From: Bacteroidota bacterium
Lineage (GTDB): Bacteria; Bacteroidota; Bacteroidia; Chitinophagales; JADJOU01
Assembly: GCA_016713645.1 (NCBI GenBank)
Contig: JADJOU010000007.1
Coordinates: forward strand, 1 to 64,000
Direction: 5' to 3'
Length of the DNA: 64,000 nt
The position numbers and the translations under genes are program-made. Positions 55,056 through 62,292 of this stretch are shown here, in pieces. The notes below the pieces were generated by a model. It did no database searches. It was not told the DNA's origin and worked only from the letters and a program-made list of their open reading frames with translations. Each line of letters begins with the position of its first letter. The first letter of the stretch is position 1.

Positions 55056-55813
55056 ATTCAAACGGCAGTGTGAATTACGCTCCACCAACAGATTTTGTAG
55101 GTGTAGATACATTCTCATATATGGTTTGTGATAATTCAATACCAAGTGCAAAGTGCGATACGGCATTGGTAATTATTACCATGACAAATGATTCTACTGC
55201 GATTCCAAATATAGCTCCAGTAGCTGTAGATGATTATGCAAATACAACTATTGGTAAACCAGTAACTGTTGCCGTGAAAATCAACGATAGCGATCCTGAT
55301 GGAAATGCTCTAGGAATTCCTGCTGTTATATCAGCTCCAACTTATGCTAGTTCTTTTGTATTGAACCCGTCAGGGACATATACATATACACCAGATTCTA
55401 GCTTCAATGGCAACGATACATTCATGTATTCAATTTGTGATAGTGGAAGCCCAATACTTTGCGATACAGCAATGGTTGTTATTACAATTCCTTGTTCTCC
55501 TTATACAATAACAGGAATTGATAGTTTGAACCCATCTACTTGTTTGGCTAATGATGGCAGATTGACAATAAAAGGATTGATTCCTAATGTGAAGTATAAT
55601 ATTAATTACAACAAAGATGGTTTAGCGAATACACTGGTTGGCCAAAAATCTAGTAGTACAGGACAAATTATTATGTCTGGCTTAACTGCTGGTTTATACG
55701 ATAACTTTAGTATTTCTATTCAGTTCAGTTCATGTCCAGTGACAACACCATTGAGCAGAAAGCTCGTTGGTCCTGTTCCGAAATATGTAGGAGTAAAATT
55801 AAATTGTAAATAA
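55004..55813 (+). CDS. Giant repeat adhesin, C-terminal part: cadherin-like domains and terminal GPVPK...CK module
   Basis: Last segment of the giant adhesin. It completes one cadherin-like domain (TVNSNGSVNYAPPTDFVGVD) and adds another (APVAVDDYANTTIGKPVTVA, INDSDPDGNALG, SGTYTYTPDSSFNGNDTF). It ends in a module of about 100 residues: STCLANDGRLTIKGLIPNVK, YNINYNKDGL, GQIIMSGLTAGLYDNFS, FSSC, KLVGPVPKYVGVKLNCK and stop. This end is not a type A or type B T9SS sorting domain, yet it recurs at the end of the next gene's product, so it is a candidate sorting or docking module of its own. Fifty-three bp later the next secreted protein begins. Confidence 0.87.
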   Translation: MSVSLFGSSKQGITATVNSNGSVNYAPPTDFVGVDTFSYMVCDNSIPSAKCDTALVIITMTNDSTAIPNIAPVAVDDYANTTIGKPVTVAVKINDSDPDGNALGIPAVISAPTYASSFVLNPSGTYTYTPDSSFNGNDTFMYSICDSGSPILCDTAMVVITIPCSPYTITGIDSLNPSTCLANDGRLTIKGLIPNVKYNINYNKDGLANTLVGQKSSSTGQIIMSGLTAGLYDNFSISIQFSSCPVTTPLSRKLVGPVPKYVGVKLNCK

Positions 55814-55866
55814 TTCAAACAAATAAAATTCAAAAAATAAATTCAAAAATTTAATAAAAGCAATCT

Positions 55867-57039
55867 ATGAAATCAAGTAAAATTTTAAGCTTAGGGTTCG
55901 CATTGATGATCTTCGCAAATGCACTCTTTGCCCAATGCGATCAGTTTTGCACTTCCATCGGAAAAAAGAAATTTTTTGTGACAGGTGTTCTCGATTACAC
56001 CTCTTTGAGTTGGAGTGTGAATGGTAAATTTGGTTTATCAATTATAGGCGCATCTAATTTAGATACTGTAGAAGTAAATTTTGCTGCTGCTACAACAGGA
56101 GTAGATACTGTTTATGTAGTTGCAATTAATTCATGAGGAAGTGCTGATACGCAGAGATTTCCTATCAGTATTTTAAAAACACCAGATCCAATTATTTCTA
56201 GCCATAAAAATCCAACTTCTTGCAGCGGAAATGATGGGAATATTGTATTGTCTGGATTGTTGAAATCTACAAGTTATAATGTTTCATTTTCTTTAAATTC
56301 GGCTTTCACTACGCAGAGTTTAACTTCTGATACATCAGGAAATATTACTATTCCCAATTTAACTGCAGGTATTTACTCTAGCATTACGGTGAATTTAGTT
56401 TCTGGCTTATCGTCTTGTACCTCTGCACCTATAGGACCTGACACTTTAATGGATCCTGCGCTTCCAGTAATTGTTAGCAGTTACAAAACGAATACGACTA
56501 CTTGTTCTGGTTCTGAAGGAACAATTGTCTTAAAGGGGTTGGTTAATGGCACGTCTTATTTAGTGAATTATAAAAAGGGCTCAACTTTAGTTGTTAGAAC
56601 TATTGTTGCATCAGGAGATAGCGTGGTAATTGATGGATTAACTGCAGGTGTATATGATTCTATCAATGTTACAACGACGGCATGTACTTCAGGTCCAGCT
56701 TTAGGTCCATATACAATTGTAGATCCAACACCTCCATCAATAACAAGTGTTATTGATAGCATGCCAAAAACTTGTTTGGGTATGGATGGAAGTATCACAC
56801 TTAAAGGATTGGTTGCTAATACAAGCTATATTGTAAATTACGCCAAAGACGCTGTTCCTGTTACTGCTGTGACAATTAGTTCAAACGCATCTGGCGATTT
56901 AGTAATTTCAGGATTAGGTAAGGGCGTTTATTCAAATATTACTGTTACTCTTTCAAGTTGTGTTTCAAATATCGTTGGACCAAGAACCCTTATAGGGCCT
57001 GTACCGAAGGTTAATGCGATCATTTTGCAATGTAAATAA
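55867..57039 (+). CDS. Secreted modular protein 2: Cys N-terminal module, three repeat domains, GPVPK...CK end (in-frame TGA)
   Basis: Signal peptide 1-22 (ends NALFAQ). The mature protein starts CDQFCTSIGKKKFFVTGVLD, an N-terminal module also found in the following gene. Then come three repeats of about 90 residues: TSCSGNDGNIVLSGLLKSTS, TTCSGSEGTIVLKGLVNGTS, KTCLGMDGSITLKGLVANTS, each with SYxVNY, GLxAGxY and a final Cys. It ends LIGPVPKVNAIILQCK, like the giant adhesin before it. A TGA at 56134-56136 (INS-stop-GSADTQRF) splits the frame into 55867-56136 and 56137-57039; reading is otherwise open in the same frame. In the paralogous module of the next protein this position is Cys (VKNDCGFDDKSF), so TGA probably stands for TGT or TGC. 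Confidence 0.83.
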
Positions 57040-57066
57040 AGAGGTTTAAATTAAATATCAATCGTT

Positions 57067-58253
57067 ATGTATAAATATATTAAATACATCGTTCTTGTTG
57101 CATGCGTGTTCAATTCATGGGGAGCTATGGCTCAATGTGATACCGTGTGTAAAAATGGCAATATGAAGAAGCGTTTTTGGGCCGCTGGCGCAGTAGACGT
57201 AACTGAATATGAATGGCTTGCTCCTCCTGCAGGAAGCAATATCATTCAAGATCCATCGACGGGGGTAATGAAGGATACCGGCTTCTACAATTTTACAAAT
57301 ACGCCTGTAGGAAGCTATTCAATTACGCTGAGGGTGAAGAATGATTGTGGATTTGACGACAAGTCATTCATCATTGCAGTTGTGCCGATGTGCAATAACA
57401 ATAATCCAAATGCGAATGATGATACAGCAGCAGTTAAAAAAGGGAATCCTAAAATTATCAATGTATTGTTAAACGATAAAGACCCAGATGGGGATAGTTT
57501 GAAAATAGTTGATTTAAGTAATCCTAAGAATGGAACGGCAACTGTTATAAACGGTAAGGTGGTATATACACCTAAGCCTACTTTTGTTGGCAAGGACACC
57601 TTCTTTTACATTATCTCTGATGGCAAAGGTGGATTGGACACAGCTTTTATTTATTTAAATATTAAGGATTATACCTTATTGGCAATTAATGATAGAGCAA
57701 TAGCCTATAATTCAACGGTGACAGGTCAAGTTAAAGTAAATGATATTTTCCCTTCTGGAACGCCAATTTATACTAGAGTAATTGCAAAGCAATCAAGTGA
57801 TAATAGTGGAACTTTCACTTTGAATTTGGATGGAACGTATACATATTCTACCGTAAAGGGGAATGATGAGTTGGATTCTGTTCGCTATGAACTATGCATT
57901 ATTGCTGATGATGGCGATACGCTTTGCAGTTCTGCTTGGGTTTACTTAGAGAATTTCGATGAGCCTTTTATTCCTGATTTAGTACACCAAATGGAGATGG
58001 TAATAATGATAATTTATTTATTAGAAATCTCGACAAATGGAGAAATGAGGGAATGCTAGTTTATAATAGAGTAGGAGATCTTGTTTGGACTAGAAATCCA
58101 TATTTAAATACAGATCCATTTATGGGTATAGGTATGGAAGGAGAGGAATTGCCAGGAGGAACGTACTACTTCATATTTAAGTATAAAGTCTTAAACAACA
58201 ATGGAGTGGATGAGCCAAGAAATAAAGCGGGATTTGTCGAGATCTATAGATAA
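57067..58253 (+). CDS. Secreted modular protein 3: Cys N-terminal module, cadherin-like domains, T9SS type B sorting domain (frameshifted)
   Basis: Signal peptide about 1-22 (ends WGAMAQ), then the same N-terminal module as the previous protein (CDTVCKNGNMKKRFWAAGAVD...VKNDCGFDDKSF). Two cadherin-like domains follow (NANDDTAAVKKGNPKIINVL, NDKDPDGDSLKI; AINDRAIAYNSTVTGQVKVN). After FIPD near 57976-57981 the frame shifts by one base. The true continuation is FSTPNGDGNNDNLFIRNL, LVYNRVGDLVWTRNPY and LPGGTYYFIFKYKV, ending in FVEIYR at 58253. This is a type B (CHU_C, gliding-motility-associated) C-terminal domain, which targets proteins to T9SS with PorP/SprF-type partners. The PorP/SprF gene follows 46 bp later. 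Confidence 0.87.
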
Positions 58254-58299
58254 TTTTAAATAGAGAATTTTAGAGAATAGTATAATAAATACCAGATTT

Positions 58300-59289
58300 A
58301 TGAAACCTAACAAAATATTTTTAATGATCATTTTTGTCTCTAGTTTACTAGGTGCAAATGCTCAACAGGACGCTCAGAAAAGCATGTACATGTTCAATAT
58401 GCTTCCATACAACCCTGCATATGCGGGAAGTAAGGAGTGCATGTATGCTGTGGGTACTTATCGCGCTCAGTGGATCGGTATAGAAGGAGCGCCACAGACG
58501 TTGAATCTGAATTTCCATTCACCCCTTCTGAAGCAAAATCAATATGCCTTCGGGGGAAGTGCACGTGGTGATAAAGCAGGGAATACAATGCGTGGAAATG
58601 TAGACGGCTATTTTGCCTATAGACTTAAATTGATGAAGGATACTAAACTTTCATTGGGAGTATCTGTTGGATTTATGTACTACCAGCTCAATATTAAAAA
58701 CTCTAAAGTGGACGATAAGAGCGATATTCTTTTGAATAATACACCGAATAAATTATTGCCTAATTTTGGTTTTGGAGCTTATTTATACAACCCTAAATAC
58801 TATATAGGACTTTCTGTTCCTCATATTTTGAGTCCAAGTTTGAGGGAGATAACAAGCGGCGTAGTAGATACTTTTTTATCCAAACAAGTTCAGCATTTTT
58901 ATGCATCAGGAGGCTTGATACTAGGTAAGGGAGATGTTATGTTTCGACCTAGTTTTATGATGCGTTATATACCTGAGATTCCATTTTCAGTTGATGCCAA
59001 TATGAGTGTTTTACTCAAAGAGAGAATATGGGTTGGCGCAACGTATCGTTTTGGTGGAGACATCTATGACTTGAATTCAATGGCATTTAAATTTGGTTCT
59101 GGAAATGCGATTGTCGGAATTTTAAAATTCCTAGTCACACCACAATTTGAAGTTGGCTACTCTTATGACTATCCGCTATCATCTTTAAATAGCGTAACAA
59201 GCGCAACGCATGAAATCCTCTTGGGATACAATTTCTGTAAAGACAAAAAGCTGCGCTACGTCACACCTCGATACATCAGTTATTTCTAA
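58300..59289 (+). CDS. PorP/SprF family type IX secretion outer-membrane protein
   Basis: A 329-residue outer-membrane barrel protein: signal peptide 1-22 (ends LGANAQ), family signature MLPYNPAYAGSKECM, QWIGIEGAPQTLNLNFHSPL, then amphipathic strands to the end (LLGYNFCKDKKLRYV). In known systems SprF-type proteins are needed to export or hold type B-sorted surface proteins. Here the preceding gene encodes exactly such a client and the following one a PorE-like anchor, so the three form a secretion-anchoring set. It is a paralogue, clearly diverged, of the protein at 34574-35599. Intact. Confidence 0.93.
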   Translation: MKPNKIFLMIIFVSSLLGANAQQDAQKSMYMFNMLPYNPAYAGSKECMYAVGTYRAQWIGIEGAPQTLNLNFHSPLLKQNQYAFGGSARGDKAGNTMRGNVDGYFAYRLKLMKDTKLSLGVSVGFMYYQLNIKNSKVDDKSDILLNNTPNKLLPNFGFGAYLYNPKYYIGLSVPHILSPSLREITSGVVDTFLSKQVQHFYASGGLILGKGDVMFRPSFMMRYIPEIPFSVDANMSVLLKERIWVGATYRFGGDIYDLNSMAFKFGSGNAIVGILKFLVTPQFEVGYSYDYPLSSLNSVTSATHEILLGYNFCKDKKLRYVTPRYISYF

Positions 59290-59333
59290 TAGACGAGTCA
59301 ATATACACGCACAAAGAATTGAAAATATTTAAT

Positions 59334-61346
59334 ATGAATAAGACAAAGAATTATTTTTCTAGTTTACTTTTTCTAGCAAGTATTATGCTTGGAGTAACAA
59401 GTTTTGCTGCTACAGGTAGTGAAAAGAAAGGCGATCAATTATATCAATTGTTTGATTTTGTCGGGGCAATAAAATTGTATCAATCAGCATTAGAAAAAGA
59501 ACCTGACAACTTAAGTGTTCTTCAAAAGATTGCCACTTGCCATCGAATGATGAATAATACCATCGAAATGGAGAATTGGTATGGTCAAATCGTTAAAATT
59601 GATAGCGCTGCGCCGATTAATAAATTCTATTATGCTCAAGCTTTGCGCTCTAATGAAAAGTATGATGATGCGTTGCGATATTACAATGAATATAAAATTA
59701 GTTCAAAAGATTCAAGACCACTTTCCATTATCAATGGATACAAGTATATCCAAAAATTGCAAAAGGGCAATCCATCGGTTAAAGTAGAGAATTTGATCAA
59801 TGCAAATAGCGCAGAAATGGACTTTAGTCCCATCGGTGCTATGTATATTTCGAGAAGCAACTATAAAGGAAGTGGCGTTAAAAGTGCGTCTGATAAGAAA
59901 ACAGTCAATTTGAAAATTTATAAATCCAATTATGAAAGCGGATTAAATGATTGGGGAAAAGCGGAAGAAGCGGTTCTGTTTAACAGCAATGATTATTCAG
60001 TTGCACATCCTGCATTTTCCGCAGATGACAATATATTATATTTTGCAAGTGATATGAAAGGTGGATATGGCGGTACTGATTTGTATCGGTCTGTTAAAAC
60101 AGGCGGACAATGGGGAACCCCTGAAAATTTGGGTGGTGAAATCAATACGCCAGGAGATGAAAAGTTTCCTTATATAGCAAAGGATGGTACGCTTTACTTT
60201 GCTTCTAATGGACATTATGGCTTGGGGGGATTGGATATCTACAGAGTTTTAGTAGATAAAAAGACAAATAAATTAGGCAAAGTAGAAAATTTAGGAGCGC
60301 CATTTAATAGCAGTAAAGATGACTTTGGTTTGATTGTAGCAAAGGATAATCAAAGCGGTTATTTCACGTCAAATAGACCAGGCGGTCTAGGAAGTGATGA
60401 TATTTATTCATGGATTAATCAATCGGTGAAATTAAATGTCAAAGTCATCGATAAAATTACGAGGGAAATTATTGTGGGCGCTGATTGTAAACTAATATGC
60501 AGCGCTGATTTCAAGGGCAATAAAAAGACAGATGTATCCGGACAAACAGAATATACGGTATTGCCGGATTCAAGATGTACATTAAAAGTGGGAAAGGCGG
60601 GTTACAAGGCCAAAATTTTCAGTGTAAATTTCAAGAAAGAGTCTAAAGAACTTGTCGTTGAAATGGAGAAAATGAATTTGGAAATCAAATTGGAAATTCT
60701 TGTTTTAAATAAGGCAACAAACCAACCAATTGAAGGAGCCCAAATAACAGTTGATAGTAAAAATACGACAGACAAAGTAAACGCTCAAACAGACCCCGAG
60801 GGGAAATTGTTAGTTGCAGGAATTAAGCCTAACAATGAATACTACGTTACTGTAGAAAAAGAAACCGGAAATCCAAATGCTAAGTATTTAACGGTGAAGC
60901 GTGATGTTAGCACAATGAATGTTAAAGCTCCTGCATTCCTTAAAGAAGTAGTGTATCTAGATTTAGTTGAGAAAAATGTGGCGATTAAAATTGACAATAT
61001 TTACTACGACTTAGCTAAATGGGACATTCGACCTAGTGCAGCGAAAGAGCTAGATAAACTCGTCGCTATTCTTGAGGATAATCCTACGATTGAGATAGAA
61101 TTAAGCTCACATACAGATTGTAGAAGCAGTATGGCATATAATATGAAATTGAGTTCGCAAAGAGCTGAATCCGCAGTAAGATATATTACCAAACAGGGAA
61201 TTGATCCTAAAAGGATGATTGCGACTGGATATGGTGAAAGTAAACTAATCAATGGATGTAAATGCGAAGGTTCTGTTGTATCAAAATGTTCAGAAGCAGA
61301 GCATCAAGAGAATAGAAGAACTGAGTTTAAAATTCTTAAGTTCTAA
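59334..61346 (+). CDS. PorE-like OmpA-family anchor (TPR, PD40 propeller, regulatory domain, OmpA)
   Basis: Start at 59334 (MNKTKNYFSSLLFLASIMLG), giving a signal peptide ending TSFAA; a TTG at 59319 is in frame but less suitable. Domain order: TPR repeats (about 25-140: LYQLFDFVGAIKLYQSALEK), PD40/WD40-like propeller blades (about 160-370: HPAFSADDNILYFASDMKGG, KFPYIAKDGTLYFASNGHYG, DNQSGYFTSNRPGGLGSDDI), two carboxypeptidase-regulatory-like Ig domains (about 370-530), and a C-terminal OmpA-like domain binding peptidoglycan (IELSSHTDCRSSM, NMKLSSQRAESAVRYI). This order is that of PorE, the T9SS protein linking the outer membrane complex to the wall. It follows PorP/SprF at 44 bp and ends at a terminator. 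Intact. Confidence 0.92.
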   Translation: MNKTKNYFSSLLFLASIMLGVTSFAATGSEKKGDQLYQLFDFVGAIKLYQSALEKEPDNLSVLQKIATCHRMMNNTIEMENWYGQIVKIDSAAPINKFYYAQALRSNEKYDDALRYYNEYKISSKDSRPLSIINGYKYIQKLQKGNPSVKVENLINANSAEMDFSPIGAMYISRSNYKGSGVKSASDKKTVNLKIYKSNYESGLNDWGKAEEAVLFNSNDYSVAHPAFSADDNILYFASDMKGGYGGTDLYRSVKTGGQWGTPENLGGEINTPGDEKFPYIAKDGTLYFASNGHYGLGGLDIYRVLVDKKTNKLGKVENLGAPFNSSKDDFGLIVAKDNQSGYFTSNRPGGLGSDDIYSWINQSVKLNVKVIDKITREIIVGADCKLICSADFKGNKKTDVSGQTEYTVLPDSRCTLKVGKAGYKAKIFSVNFKKESKELVVEMEKMNLEIKLEILVLNKATNQPIEGAQITVDSKNTTDKVNAQTDPEGKLLVAGIKPNNEYYVTVEKETGNPNAKYLTVKRDVSTMNVKAPAFLKEVVYLDLVEKNVAIKIDNIYYDLAKWDIRPSAAKELDKLVAILEDNPTIEIELSSHTDCRSSMAYNMKLSSQRAESAVRYITKQGIDPKRMIATGYGESKLINGCKCEGSVVSKCSEAEHQENRRTEFKILKF

Positions 61347-61361
61347 AAAAAATTATAATCT

Positions 61362-61395
61362 ATGGCGATTTCTAAATTTGAAATCGCCATTTTTA
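61362..61395 (+). terminator. Intrinsic terminator after the PorE-like gene
   Basis: Stem ATGGCGATTTC / GAAATCGCCAT (61362-61372 and 61380-61390), 7-nt loop TAAATTT, followed by TTTTTATTT. It marks the end of the adhesin/PorP/PorE transcription unit. Confidence 0.88.
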
Positions 61396-61557
61396 TTTCT
61401 ATGAAAAATCAAAAAGAAATTTTGAATAATTCAAACGGCGCTAGACCTCGCAAAACCCATGTTTGGCATAATATTTGTGCATAGTTAAGGAGAGTTAATA
61501 TTTAATATAGATTAAATATTTAAGTTATAAATAAACAATAATTATAAAGAGCAATAA

Positions 61558-62274
61558 ATGAATAAAATGTTTACTAAAATTACAAAACTGAACAATCTAT
61601 TGTTTTGGGGAATTCTCCTCCAAATTGGATGGGTTAATATGTTGAGCGCACAAAGTCATGCTTCAACTGAAAAAAGTGTTGAAAATACTTCAATAGCTGA
61701 AAAGAAATTAATTGCATTTGGCGAAACATTAAAATTAAATGATGTTTCAGAAAAAACCACTTGGACAATAAATCGATTAGGTTCTGATAACATTCCCATA
61801 ACAGGAACGGGAGCAGCATTAAATGATTATGTTTTTGCTATTCCAGGAAATTATGAAATTTTAATTCATGAGAATCTAGACCACCAGCCGGGAGAATGTG
61901 AGCATCGACACTTGCCAGAGAAGATAAGTCTTGAAGTGAGCAGAGTGAGAATGGTCTTCAATACTCAAGCGATTGTGTTTTCAAATGAGATTCGCAGAGG
62001 GGTTGATACGAAAGGAATAACGATGGCAGTGCCTATAACAATTCAAACTTACGATAAGCAACCTGTTGCATTCAACCAGGCTTTGGTTAATACTGCTGGA
62101 GTAGGGACGAATATAACCGCTACTTTAAGTGAGCCTAAAATTTTTCAAGATGGCAATTATACCCTGGTTTACAATCTTCAGGGGATTGCGAGTCAGCAAG
62201 CATATATCATGTTTGACTTTGTCGATGTCAATGGCCAGGTGCAGGCATATGCACATTTGAAACAAATTAAATAA
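61558..62274 (+). CDS. Secreted protein of unknown function
   Basis: A 238-residue protein with a signal peptide (LLFWGILLQIGWVNMLSAQ, cleavage near residue 32). The mature part looks like two beta-sandwich domains: one with KLIAFGETLKLNDVSEKTTW and a charged loop HENLDHQPGECEHRHLPEK (His/Glu/Cys-rich, possibly metal-binding), and one with VVFSN-like strands and YTLVYNLQGIASQQAYIMFD. No T9SS sorting domain and no family recognised. It starts 18 bp before the next secreted protein gene, so they probably form one unit, after a 210-bp spacer from the PorE-like operon that holds its terminator. Confidence 0.75.
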   Translation: MNKMFTKITKLNNLLFWGILLQIGWVNMLSAQSHASTEKSVENTSIAEKKLIAFGETLKLNDVSEKTTWTINRLGSDNIPITGTGAALNDYVFAIPGNYEILIHENLDHQPGECEHRHLPEKISLEVSRVRMVFNTQAIVFSNEIRRGVDTKGITMAVPITIQTYDKQPVAFNQALVNTAGVGTNITATLSEPKIFQDGNYTLVYNLQGIASQQAYIMFDFVDVNGQVQAYAHLKQIK

Positions 62275-62292
62275 AATAATACGAAGTATATA

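Noticed and set aside
56134..56136. Alternative genetic code (TGA or TAG read as sense)
   Set aside because: TGA ends pdxH, the Mpo1-like gene, meaB and the MNT gene, and TAG ends fumC, frr and purH at normal family lengths.
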